This document shows positions 57,101 to 64,000 of a DNA stretch of 64,000 bases, one piece after another. Within the stretch, counting starts at the first letter, position 1; each line of letters starts with the position of its first letter. The stretch is from positions 62,001 through 126,000 of the forward strand of contig NZ_PNBY01000089.1 of assembly GCF_005886875.1 (NCBI RefSeq). Direction: 5' to 3'. Position numbers and translations under genes: made by a program. The DNA comes from Pseudoalteromonas aurantia. Lineage in GTDB: Bacteria; Pseudomonadota; Gammaproteobacteria; Enterobacterales; Alteromonadaceae. A model generated the notes under the pieces. That model ran no database searches and was not told where the DNA came from. It was given only the letters and a program-made list of their open reading frames with translations.

Positions 57101-57801
57101 AATATACTCAGCATCAAGCACATGCGATGACTGTTCGGTCTGTCACTGAACTTAACGCAAGCCTTGATAGACTAAATCAACAACAGCAAGCGACTCAAAC
57201 GCTGTGGCTTGAATGTAATACTTTGCTGACCCAGCACGAAAGGAATGTGGCGCAATTACAAGAAAAACAAACACAGCTGTCTGCCCTACAGGCAGATTAC
57301 GAACACTGGTATTTACTCGACAAACTACTAGGCGATGCCACAGGGAAAAAGTTACGTAACATTGCCCAAACGCAGACCTTAAAAATATTATTACAATATG
57401 CAAATCAGCATCTTCAAAGCCTATCAAAACGCTACAAGTTAACGGTGATTGGCCACTCACTTGATATTGCCATTATTGATAAAGATATGGCTGACGAGCA
57501 ACGCTCTGTGAATACCTTATCTGGTGGCGAGTCATTTTTAGTGTCTCTAGCCTTGGCATTGGGACTTGCTTCTTTATCTTCGAACAAAGTACACATTGGT
57601 TCGCTCTTTATTGACGAAGGCTTTGGTACTTTAGATCCAGAAACATTGAGTGTCGCGCTAGATGCGCTAGACTCTCTACAAGCACAAGGGCGCAAAGTAG
57701 GAGTCATTTCACACGTAAGTGAAATGACCGAACGCGTAGCGACGCAAATACAAGTTAAAAAGCAACCCGGTGGCTATTCAAGCCTTACGGTAAAAGGATA
57801 A
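54148..57801 (+). CDS. sbcC: Exonuclease SbcCD, ATPase subunit SbcC
   Basis: 1217 residues. Rad50-like SMC protein: Walker A GDTGAGKSTLLDAICLALY (about 37-55), long Gln-rich coiled coil, zinc hook CVVC (near residue 601), second coil, then signature LSGGESFLVSLALALGLASL and Walker B SLFIDEGFGTLDPETL. Coupled to sbcD by a 4-base overlap. The coil is unusually rich in Gln, Ala and Leu. Confidence 0.95.
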   Translation: MKLISVTLTNLASITQATIDFEQTPLQQSGLFAITGDTGAGKSTLLDAICLALYAKTARLKNDLKNTVAFNGDEIKLNDPRNLLRRGCAQGSAEVLFIGQDNQRYKACWKVARARNKVDGRLKVAEHEIYALADETLIAQKSAAVKCTEQLIGLNFEQFTRAVLLAQHEFSAFLKASSDERAQLLECLTGTDKFSRIGQTIFELHKNKKVELAQLRLSLEAYSLLSDEELNEITIQNKQHHAALEEYKQQQKHIEQQKNWLQTGQAIQSKVQDHTTQLNHVAEQLSTQSAEFELAQLATVVAQISDNRAQAKQLILQHKECTLEHAQLNKEDLTEEIRKKEAQQRDFIAIESQAKATFEQQQPSIIQVRTLDTNRTANKTQLDNAQREVETIQGTLDKTGAEQQALQKNLSDDNAKATQLRDTLNSDPQGMAALPHWQHLSALLLKLEQLATQRTTLSDERQAATQQVTQLAELCAPLTLQVDKQQQHSLQIETQLNALKQEIAQLDYEAIQQRRFALQSGLACKESLRNVDTELTQLQVELDKTRHQQHSLTLQLKDTEQQTELAKQRVALTQDNYSQVQLRASENISALRSALQPGKECVVCGATAHPYGVEHIDEHWQNLLDDFKVQKAQAEQALQQAQTRYTEHLSTLEAANVQLQVTLQQQAQLELKSQQLNTQLNELGEVATLSDEQCHSQITSLQAQLTQYSALSAQQQDTWQQFQHAQTALQAVQTELKNTEQALQQHQHTTQHCNHQLTQLNQDIYDIEQQAQQLFNDEDWWSLFSEQNHQARLSLTVRIEQLQHVEHSLNLLTTSQQNTHNALDVILAQHAEQTQQGVNAQHRVDTLAASALQLDQARALLLPLEQTPEQWQQALQLAVDNAQQQVVEIKSVLATLTHALQEKTLKQANLQRQLSQIDQQTETVEQRFVQWLSQQQQVFPQLDAELIDSILSQDQTHFLALHAQHKQLTTQHDQIQATLAHLQAEYTQHQAHAMTVRSVTELNASLDRLNQQQQATQTLWLECNTLLTQHERNVAQLQEKQTQLSALQADYEHWYLLDKLLGDATGKKLRNIAQTQTLKILLQYANQHLQSLSKRYKLTVIGHSLDIAIIDKDMADEQRSVNTLSGGESFLVSLALALGLASLSSNKVHIGSLFIDEGFGTLDPETLSVALDALDSLQAQGRKVGVISHVSEMTERVATQIQVKKQPGGYSSLTVKG

Positions 57802-57804
57802 TGT

Positions 57805-58470
57805 ATGCCGCACTTTCAAGGTGATGAAGCTGTAAATTATGATGCAAAAATTACAAAGTTAGTGCCTGGGTATGAGCTGCTACACCAGCTCACTGGCGCA
57901 CAGTTACTCACTTTGCTCCCTGATGATTCTATTATTTTAGTCGTTGGTGCGGGAAGCGGTCGAGATATCATAGAACTAGCCAGTATAAATGAAAGTTGGC
58001 ACTTTATTGCCCAAGATATCTCTGCTGATATGCTCGATATAGCAGAAGCACAATTTACCGACCATAGTCTGCTATCTCGTGTTACGTTTCATTATGGTGA
58101 ACTCACCACATTAGATACACCCGTTGATGCGGCATTGTGTTTACTGGTAATGCATTTTTTACCCGACAACGGGAGTAAAGACACATTACTACACTCAATC
58201 CGACGTAACATGGTGCCATCAGGGACGCTCTTTATAGCTGATTTAGTTGTGCCTGAAACCAAATTTGAACGTGAAGCTCAACTGGCAATGTGTCGTACAT
58301 TGGGGCTAACGGAAATAGGAGAGCAGCGTATGCGTCATAACTTGAGTCATGAGTTTTACCCACTTAATCGCATACGCTTGGCTGAATTACTTGAAATATC
58401 AAGATTTTCAAACCCTCATCACTATTTCAAAGCACTTGGCTTTTCAGGGATTGTTTGCCACGCTTTGTAG
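57805..58470 (+). CDS. Class I SAM-dependent methyltransferase
   Basis: 221 residues. SAM site ILVVGAGSGRDIIELA (motif I GxGxG), ISADMLDIA, and FHYGELTTLDTPVDAALCLLVMHFL. Starts 3 bases after the sbcC stop, so it is the third gene of the sbcDC operon. Its last 44 bases overlap the end of the convergent CheY-like gene. Substrate unknown. Confidence 0.88.
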   Translation: MPHFQGDEAVNYDAKITKLVPGYELLHQLTGAQLLTLLPDDSIILVVGAGSGRDIIELASINESWHFIAQDISADMLDIAEAQFTDHSLLSRVTFHYGELTTLDTPVDAALCLLVMHFLPDNGSKDTLLHSIRRNMVPSGTLFIADLVVPETKFEREAQLAMCRTLGLTEIGEQRMRHNLSHEFYPLNRIRLAELLEISRFSNPHHYFKALGFSGIVCHAL

Positions 58471-58825
58471 CAATACACTGAAGCTGTTTTTCTAAAGTTT
58501 TTAAGCAAAACGGCTTCACTATTATCCCATCAACTCTGGCGGAAATCAGCTTTAGCAACGTATGGCGATTGTCTTCACACGTCACCACCAAAATAGCCAT
58601 CTTATGACAAGCAAGCTCGTGTTTTACTCTATCTATCAACATGGTGCCATCCATTTTTGGCATGTTCAAATCCGTCACTAACAGATCATACTTTTGTTTT
58701 TTCAAATAAGAGACAGCCTGCATGCCATCAGTCGCTTCTGTTATATCTGTGTATTTCAACTTGCGTAACATATTGATTAGAACATGCCGCATCAGTGGCA
58801 TATCATCGACGACTAAAACCTTCAT
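58427..58825 (-). CDS. CheY-like stand-alone response regulator
   Basis: 132 residues, a single receiver domain. Acidic pair VVDD, phospho-Asp in LLVTDLNMPKMDG, Thr in LVVTCEDN and Lys in GIIVKPF, all conserved. No output domain, so it signals by protein contact, as CheY does. The 3-prime end overlaps the methyltransferase gene by 44 bases, tail to tail. No kinase adjacent. A C-terminal basic tail (TKRGKQSLKSQVL) is unusual. Confidence 0.88.
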   Translation of the reverse strand: MKVLVVDDMPLMRHVLINMLRKLKYTDITEATDGMQAVSYLKKQKYDLLVTDLNMPKMDGTMLIDRVKHELACHKMAILVVTCEDNRHTLLKLISARVDGIIVKPFCLKTLEKQLQCIATKRGKQSLKSQVL

Positions 58826-58863
58826 CCTTACTTAACTCTTATACCAACCTTGTTAGTGTGAGG

Positions 58864-59391
58864 TTAGTCAAGGCTATGTAAAATGCCACATAATTTACTA
58901 ATTTTAATATTACTTAGCTGTCGGTAGTCAAAGTACGGACACACCACTAAGTTTAAGGTTCTATCGACTGCAAACTCGTCATCTAGCCATTCTAGTGTGT
59001 TAGTAAAAATATGATCTCGTAATAACTTTTTGGCATACGTTCTCCCTGCAACAACTTGATATTTGTAGAGTTTCTCACCAATCTTAGGAGGGCTAAACAA
59101 CAAAGCTTCCTGACTATGCTGCTGTAATAAACAATTATCACGATATTTTTGCCATACATCATACTTAGTAAAATTATGATCTCTATGATTTAGCTGCGCA
59201 ATGAACTTAGCATAAACATTGAACACTTTACGCCACCCATTTCCAGATGCCATATTAATCGCGTTAATTTCACCACCAATAAGTGCCTGTATTTTATTTA
59301 AATTATAATATTCGGACATGGGGGGAGGACGCTCAATATAAACAGCAATTAACCCCGTGTCAGCGCCAAAACCTTGAGTTAGTATTTTCAT
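58864..59391 (-). CDS. Hypothetical protein coupled to YaiI-type gene
   Basis: 175 residues. It starts at the ATG 59389-59391, overlapping the stop of the upstream YaiI-type gene by 4 bases (ATGA), so the two are translationally coupled. [51 protein letters not shown] and [27 protein letters not shown] look conserved in this group of bacteria, but I do not know a function. Soluble, no signal peptide. Confidence 0.75.
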   Translation of the reverse strand: MKILTQGFGADTGLIAVYIERPPPMSEYYNLNKIQALIGGEINAINMASGNGWRKVFNVYAKFIAQLNHRDHNFTKYDVWQKYRDNCLLQQHSQEALLFSPPKIGEKLYKYQVVAGRTYAKKLLRDHIFTNTLEWLDDEFAVDRTLNLVVCPYFDYRQLSNIKISKLCGILHSLD

Positions 59392-59840
59392 GATTTAGCA
59401 CGTTGTAAAATACGGTCTAGCGCATTACCAAACGCTTGTTTATCAGTTGCTGACAGCTTTGCAGGGCCTCCACTCATTTCAACACCGCTGCTGCGCATTG
59501 TATCCATGAAATCACGCATATTGAGAATCGATTTAATATTATGCTCCGTATATTCTTCACCTCGGGGATTAATCGCATGTACTTTGAGCTCAACCACTTC
59601 AGCAGCTAGGGGAATATCTGAGGTGATAACGATATCGCCTGGTTGTACCCGCTTTACGATTTCATTGTCTGCAATATCAAACCCTTGATTAACCCGTAGT
59701 AACGTCACAAATTGAGTTGCAGGTACTCGCATTGCATGATTTGCCACAAGTGTTGTTTGTGTTTGCGTTCGCTGTGCTGCACGAAAAATAATTTCTTTTA
59801 TTGGCGTAGGACAAGCATCTGCATCAACCCAAATTTGCAT
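59388..59840 (-). CDS. YaiI/YqxD-family protein (UPF0178), PIN-like nuclease fold
   Basis: 150 residues from the ATG at 59838-59840, with AGAGG 7 bases upstream. [40 protein letters not shown] and [17 protein letters not shown] are diagnostic of the family. The acidic residues suit a PIN-like nuclease fold, but biochemical function is unknown. Translationally coupled to the downstream hypothetical gene. Confidence 0.9.
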   Translation of the reverse strand: MQIWVDADACPTPIKEIIFRAAQRTQTQTTLVANHAMRVPATQFVTLLRVNQGFDIADNEIVKRVQPGDIVITSDIPLAAEVVELKVHAINPRGEEYTEHNIKSILNMRDFMDTMRSSGVEMSGGPAKLSATDKQAFGNALDRILQRAKS

Positions 59841-59951
59841 AGTAAAACCTCTGGTAGAATTGGTAGGTAAAATAATGATCTTGGTGACCATTGTAATCGT
59901 AACGCTCTATAATTTGAATTAATTAAACATTTTGACCGTAGGCATTACACC

Positions 59952-60482
59952 ATGCACAGAATTATGACGTTTGTATGTATCTTATTTATCACTGGATGCA
60001 CAGGCATAGCTGAAGGAATAAAACCGGTTCCCGAGCTCGACATCGAAAAATATCAAGGGAAGTGGTACGAGATCGCTCGATTAGACCATCGTTTTGAACG
60101 AGGGATGAGCAGTGTAACCGCAAACTATACATTGAAACCTGATGGCTATGTAGAAGTAATAAACAGGGGTTATGTCAATGAAGAGAACAACTGGAAACAA
60201 GCCATTGGCAAAGCCAAATTTGTCGGAGATAAACCAAACGGCCATTTAAAAGTGTCTTTCTTTGGCCCTTTTTATGGATCGTACGTTATTTTTGAACTAG
60301 ATAAAGAAAACTATCAATATGCCTACGTTACTAGCTACAACAAGGACTATTTATGGCTGCTTTCAAGGACGCCTTTTGTCTCTGAACAACGTCTAACCCA
60401 CTTTATTGCCACAGCCACGCGTTATGGCTTTGACACCGACGCGCTCATATTCATGACGCATAATGATACAAAAACACCTTAA
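59952..60482 (+). CDS. blc: Outer-membrane lipocalin Blc
   Basis: 176 residues. Lipobox ITGC (Cys near residue 16) then the lipocalin motif GKWYEIARLDHRFERGMSSVTANYTL. KVSFFGPFYGSYVIFELDKENYQYAYVTSYNKDYLWLLSRTP completes the barrel pattern. Binds lipids such as lysophospholipids in the envelope. TAGG lies before the ATG. Confidence 0.93.
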   Translation: MHRIMTFVCILFITGCTGIAEGIKPVPELDIEKYQGKWYEIARLDHRFERGMSSVTANYTLKPDGYVEVINRGYVNEENNWKQAIGKAKFVGDKPNGHLKVSFFGPFYGSYVIFELDKENYQYAYVTSYNKDYLWLLSRTPFVSEQRLTHFIATATRYGFDTDALIFMTHNDTKTP

Positions 60483-60488
60483 CGCTTT

Positions 60489-60509
60489 ACTGTAAAGCCC
60501 CTTGACAGT
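60489..60509. repeat. Palindromic element, copy 3 (imperfect)
   Basis: ACTGTAAAG-CCC-CTTGACAGT: the same core as the copies at 22695 and 49778, with one mismatch in the right arm. Lies between blc and the PhoX-like gene. Confidence 0.6.
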
Positions 60510-60538
60510 GAAGCCCCGAACACCTCGCCTCAACAAGG

Positions 60539-60556
60539 CAGTCTTATAACTGTCTG
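60539..60556 (+). promoter_or_regulatory. Probable Pho box of the PhoX-like gene
   Basis: CAGTCTTATAACTGTCTG agrees with the PhoB consensus CTGTCATAWAWCTGTMAY at 14 of 18 places, including both TGT-type half-sites 11 bases apart. It is followed after about 10 bases by an AT-rich -10-like stretch (TTAATATT) and lies about 95 bases before the ATG. Confidence 0.6.
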
Positions 60557-60650
60557 AAAAAATTAATATTATTGTCAGGTACTTGTAACCGGTCCACGCA
60601 ACACTGTTGTCTGTTTTAAAAACAACAATGATAGCAACCTGGAGTAACTG

Positions 60651-62546
60651 ATGAATCGAGTAGCATATTCTCTACTAGCAAGTGCCGTCGCACTTGCTTT
60701 AACCGCCTGTAATGGCAACGATGGTGCCACTGGTGCTGCTGGCCCTGCGGGCGAACAAGGCGATGCGGGTATCAACGGCACAAACGGCAGTGATGGCCAA
60801 AACGGCGCTAATGGCCAAAATGGTGCTGATGGTACCACAGGAAAGAGCGGTGTAAACGGCGGTTCTGGTTTGATCCGTATTGCAACCGTGCCTGCAGGAG
60901 CGGAGGTAACGGGGTTACATTTAACACGACAAGGTGATCTATTTTTCAATATCCAACATCCCAATGATGCCAACACTGAAGTTGATAGTTTTAACCAAAA
61001 AACTTATCACACAGGGACCGTTGGTGTATTAAGTGGTGTGAACTTCAATGACTTACCTAGAAATATTGTCAGCTCTGCGGTACCACACAGTGATTCAGCC
61101 CTAGAACAACAAACCGTAGTCTCTGCGGTAGGCCAATATCAGATTTTAGGTCAAACTGGCGACACCTTCGCGCAATTAAATGAACAAGGTCTACCTGGCG
61201 GATTAGGGGTAATATACGGGATCAGTTCAAAACAAGAAATAATTAAAAATAACATGCCTGACTTTAATGGCTTTGTTCCTGCAGGTGACAACTCAGGTTA
61301 CTTATTTACTAACTGGGAAGACTACCCAGGGGGCATGAGTCGCTTAAAAATGAGTAAAGCAACCAATGGCACTTGGTCTGTAGAAGAAGCCATGATGGTT
61401 GATTTTGATTCAGTAAAAGGGACGGCTGCAAATTGCTTTGGCTCCGTATCACCTTGGGGGACACCGCTCACCTCTGAGGAGTGGATCGTTGACTCAAAAG
61501 TAGATACCACAACAAACCCTGCTTGGAATAAGCCCACAGATGTCAGTTCTCGTTTAGAGAACTTCCGACAATTCCTTGCGCCAGAGTTCCCAAATCCTTA
61601 CCGCTACGGCTATATCGCTGAGGTACAAAACCCAGCAACAGATACACCCGATGTAGTTAAACACTTTACTATTGGTCGTTATGAGCACGAAAACTCAGTG
61701 GTTATGCCTGACCGTCGCACCGTATACTCATCGCAAGATGATACCGGCGGTGTGCTATTTAAATTCATTGCCGATCAACCTGAAGACCTAAGCTCAGGTA
61801 CATTATATGGCGCTAAGTTAACACAAGATGCCGGCCTTAATGACCCAGCAGTCACCGGATTTGATATTGAATGGGTTGAATTAGCATCCAATACCAATGC
61901 CCAAATAGAAACTTGGATTGCACAATATGATGACGTTACCAGTGCAGATTACGTAGAGGGACAAACAAGCTACCTATCTGTCGCTGATGTACAAGCATGG
62001 GTTGATGGTAAAGCGACCTACCCAACCGTTGCACAAGGTGGTGGTCCCATTACAGCGGGTAAGCCTATGGATGATCGAGTAGCATTCTTAGAGTCTCGCC
62101 AAGCAGCTCGCTTAAAAGGCGCAACGGCAGAGTGGCGTAAACTAGAAGGGATCAGCATAAACCATGACCGTGTACTAGAAGCAATTACGGGTCAGGATGT
62201 TATCGCGGATGAAATTGTAGAAAAAGCTTATATGTATATTGGCATTGCTGATTTAGACAGCACCATGACTGATGGTGAAGGCGATATACAATTATCTGCT
62301 CGTGTAAAGGACTGTGGCGGTGTTTATCGCGCAAGCATAGACAGTAGCTACAACCTGACACGTATTGAGCCTGTCGTTATGGGTGGTACATACCGTTCAA
62401 GTTTAACCGGCGCAGAGCGCTGTGATGTTAACCAGCTGTCTCAACCAGATAACGTCATTGTTATGCGTGATGGACGTATCCTGATTGGTGAAGATGGTTT
62501 TCAAAAAAACAATACTCTGTGGATGTATGATCCACAATCAAAGTAA
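60651..62546 (+). CDS. PhoX-like (DUF839) phosphatase lipoprotein with collagen-like linker
   Basis: 631 residues. Lipobox ALTAC (Cys20) is followed by about 50 residues of Gly-x-x triplets (DGATGAAGPAGEQGDAG, GANGQNGADGTTGKSG), a collagen-like linker, then the DUF839 domain (GLHLTRQGDLFFNIQHPNDAN, NWEDYPGGMSRLKMSK, GRYEHENSVVMPDRRTVYSSQDDTGGVLFKFIAD). PhoX enzymes are Ca/Fe-dependent alkaline phosphatases for phosphate starvation. Most are Tat substrates; this one is a lipoprotein. Metal-ligand residues are not fully checked, so the activity is inferred. A Pho box upstream agrees. Confidence 0.85.
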   Translation: MNRVAYSLLASAVALALTACNGNDGATGAAGPAGEQGDAGINGTNGSDGQNGANGQNGADGTTGKSGVNGGSGLIRIATVPAGAEVTGLHLTRQGDLFFNIQHPNDANTEVDSFNQKTYHTGTVGVLSGVNFNDLPRNIVSSAVPHSDSALEQQTVVSAVGQYQILGQTGDTFAQLNEQGLPGGLGVIYGISSKQEIIKNNMPDFNGFVPAGDNSGYLFTNWEDYPGGMSRLKMSKATNGTWSVEEAMMVDFDSVKGTAANCFGSVSPWGTPLTSEEWIVDSKVDTTTNPAWNKPTDVSSRLENFRQFLAPEFPNPYRYGYIAEVQNPATDTPDVVKHFTIGRYEHENSVVMPDRRTVYSSQDDTGGVLFKFIADQPEDLSSGTLYGAKLTQDAGLNDPAVTGFDIEWVELASNTNAQIETWIAQYDDVTSADYVEGQTSYLSVADVQAWVDGKATYPTVAQGGGPITAGKPMDDRVAFLESRQAARLKGATAEWRKLEGISINHDRVLEAITGQDVIADEIVEKAYMYIGIADLDSTMTDGEGDIQLSARVKDCGGVYRASIDSSYNLTRIEPVVMGGTYRSSLTGAERCDVNQLSQPDNVIVMRDGRILIGEDGFQKNNTLWMYDPQSK

Positions 62547-62568
62547 CCGTTAACATTGTATTAGTCTG

Positions 62569-62597
62569 AGCGGCAATCATCGCATTGCCGCTTTTTT
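62569..62597 (+). terminator. Rho-independent terminator
   Basis: AGCGGCAAT (62569-62577) pairs with ATTGCCGCT (62584-62592) around CATCGC, followed by a run of T. It lies between the PhoX-like gene and the haem lipoprotein gene, 26 bases before the latter. Confidence 0.9.
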
Positions 62598-62622
62598 AGC
62601 AACAAAAATAGAAGTCATAAAA

Positions 62623-64000
62623 ATGAAACAGCTTCTCTTAATATTACTATTGCCTGTATCTATCACCGTGTTACTTGGCTGCTCAGAAGAAAACATCATC
62701 ATCGGTACTGAACTTAACGCTAACACCCATACCGCAACACCCAGTGCCCCGCCATACAAAGTAGGAGATGACATTCCCGCACTGGCTTATATTGAACATA
62801 ACGAAACGTACAATGCAGAATCGGTGATCCCACCGCAGTGCTATACCAAAACAAACGGTGTAAATAATCCGTGTTATGCATGCCACCAAACTGACCGTAC
62901 GGATCTAAATAGGCCAAATCAAATGGCTGACGGTAATTTACAGGGTGACTATGAATTTTCAGATCTGGGAGTAAAAAACCACTGGAAAAACCTGTTTGTT
63001 GACCGAACAGACTTAATCAAAGGCATTTCAGATAAAACAATACTCGATTGGATAAACCAAGATAATTACAGTGAGTTTATCAAAAAACAGCAAGCCAACT
63101 CACAATGGCAAGGTGAGATCACCCCCATTAAAAACTTAGCGTACCCAGAAAAAGCATTTAACTCCCAGGGCTTTGCTAAGGATGGCAGCGGCTGGGTCGC
63201 ATTCAACTATAAACCATTCCCTAGTACCTTTTGGCCTACGAATGGTTCAACTGGAGATGTCATGATCAGGCTGCCAAGTGCATTTAGGGAAGTGAAAGGC
63301 GTGTATAACCAAGACGCTTATCTTGCCAACCTCAGTCTTGTAGAGCTTGCTTTAAAAGGATTAGAAACAATCTCAACACCGCCAATCAATGAGCAACGAG
63401 TAGGCAGCGATTTAAATTCTGATGGCAAACTCTCTATCGTTAATCATATAACCAAACAACCCCACTATGTTGGCGATGCGACCTCACCGTTGGCATATCA
63501 GCTGTATCCAGAAGGCACCGAGTTTTTGCATACCGTTCGCTACATAGGCGTAGACAGTAACGGCACCATATTTAACGCGCCACGTATGAAAGAAGTCCGC
63601 TATATGAAAAAGCATAACTTTAAGTCTAAACAGGAACTTGGTACATCATATTATCGAGAAGCGAAAGAAAAATCATTTGAAAATCTACCTCAAACACTCT
63701 ATCTCGGAGATCAAGGTATCAATAACAGTTTTGGCTGGACCATCAATGGCTACATAGAAGATACGCAAGGAGAATTAAGGCCTCAGCATAAACAAGAACT
63801 TGCTTTTTGTAATGGGTGTCACAAAACGGTTGGCTCAACATATGACCAAACATTTTCATTTGCTCGTAAAGTGACTGGTAAAAAAGGGTGGGGTTATATC
63901 GATTTAAAATCAATGACAGATGTACCAAATAAAGGTGAAACAGACGGAGAGTTTTTAACCTATATGGCGCGTGTTGGCGGTGGAGATGAGTTTAGGCAAA
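62623..64000 (+). CDS. Lipoprotein with two haem-c motifs (partial, C-terminus outside window)
   Basis: The frame is open from the ATG at 62623 to the right edge (459 residues). Lipobox LLGC (Cys20). Two CxxCH motifs, NPCYACHQ (about residue 86) and AFCNGCHK (about residue 405), each bind a c-type haem. Conserved stretches such as GDDIPALAYIEHNETYNAESVIPPQCYTKTNG and GWVAFNYKPFPSTFWPTNGSTGDVMIRLP suggest an uncharacterised redox protein family. Probably envelope-located, electron transfer. It follows the PhoX-like gene after a terminator, so it may have its own promoter or rely on read-through. Confidence 0.8.
   Translation, partial: MKQLLLILLLPVSITVLLGCSEENIIIGTELNANTHTATPSAPPYKVGDDIPALAYIEHNETYNAESVIPPQCYTKTNGVNNPCYACHQTDRTDLNRPNQMADGNLQGDYEFSDLGVKNHWKNLFVDRTDLIKGISDKTILDWINQDNYSEFIKKQQANSQWQGEITPIKNLAYPEKAFNSQGFAKDGSGWVAFNYKPFPSTFWPTNGSTGDVMIRLPSAFREVKGVYNQDAYLANLSLVELALKGLETISTPPINEQRVGSDLNSDGKLSIVNHITKQPHYVGDATSPLAYQLYPEGTEFLHTVRYIGVDSNGTIFNAPRMKEVRYMKKHNFKSKQELGTSYYREAKEKSFENLPQTLYLGDQGINNSFGWTINGYIEDTQGELRPQHKQELAFCNGCHKTVGSTYDQTFSFARKVTGKKGWGYIDLKSMTDVPNKGETDGEFLTYMARVGGGDEFRQ

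Noticed and set aside
54148..57801. Long minus-strand frames inside sbcC as separate genes
   Set aside because: They mirror the Gln/Ala-rich coiled-coil codons; the plus strand has full SbcC motifs.

Overview
The window is a 64 kb piece of a moderately AT-rich gammaproteobacterial chromosome. Gene content points to a marine member of the Alteromonadales, most likely Pseudoalteromonas or a close relative: a LodA/LodB-type quinoprotein oxidase pair, a CadC-like regulator with a periplasmic propeller, a GlyGly-CTERM sorting tail, an ExeM/NucH-like secreted protein, VC0807-like and YeeN-type proteins, and many exported enzymes. The genus is inferred; no rRNA or tRNA gene is present to confirm it. 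There is no CRISPR array, prophage or intact insertion sequence. There are several scars left by mobile elements and decayed genes.

Layout. 1-883 (-): start of a secreted lamin-tail-domain protein that leaves the window. 1466-9899: ogt, an FAD monooxygenase, a Tat-exported protein, an orphan GlyGly-CTERM tail, a peptide deformylase, a CadC-like regulator divergent from a secreted esterase, and mltC. 10085-13658: a DUF2846 lipoprotein, a pseudogene, arsH divergent from arsR with repeated CATAT motifs between them, and a VC0807-family membrane protein. 13883-19004: DUF1801, a beta-lactamase-like hydrolase, a BPL_N amidotransferase-like protein, an IS110/RAYT scar and a VanX-type dipeptidase. 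19314-24738: a lipoprotein predicted to fold as a beta-solenoid, an ABC-F protein behind a probable leader peptide, a LysR remnant and a GGDEF protein.

24891-34842: a Tat-exported carotenoid oxygenase with a DUF2141 partner, a kinase remnant, a block of imperfect repeats running into a truncated GST, an AraC/GyrI regulator, a Cys-rich secreted protein, a chemoreceptor, a chimeric remnant, and a LysR regulator divergent from a SnoaL-like protein. 34990-38618: a LodA/LodB-type operon; the oxidase keeps the residues expected to form the cysteine tryptophylquinone cofactor and carries an apparent N-terminal insertion of about 115 residues.

38951-46241 is the most coherent system: an adaptor, ATPase and FtsX-type permease, followed by an NtrC-type response regulator and its histidine kinase. 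A near-consensus sigma-54 promoter (GG at 38896, GC at 38908) and upstream inverted repeats lie before the adaptor, suggesting that the pair controls the exporter. 46369-49781: a GH3 glycosidase followed by YcsI- and YcsF/PxpA-family genes. 49940-60482: YeeN-type YebC, a HAD phosphatase, a small secreted protein, sbcD-sbcC-methyltransferase, a CheY-like protein, a hypothetical gene overlapping a YaiI-type gene, and blc. 60651-end: a PhoX-like lipoprotein with a collagen-like linker behind a probable Pho box, then a lipoprotein with two haem-c motifs that leaves the window.

Dispersed elements: a short palindrome (GTAAAG-CCC-CTTTAC) occurs three times, and a repeat family related to TTCCTGAACTTGATTCAGG occurs at 28.3-28.8 kb and 34.9 kb.
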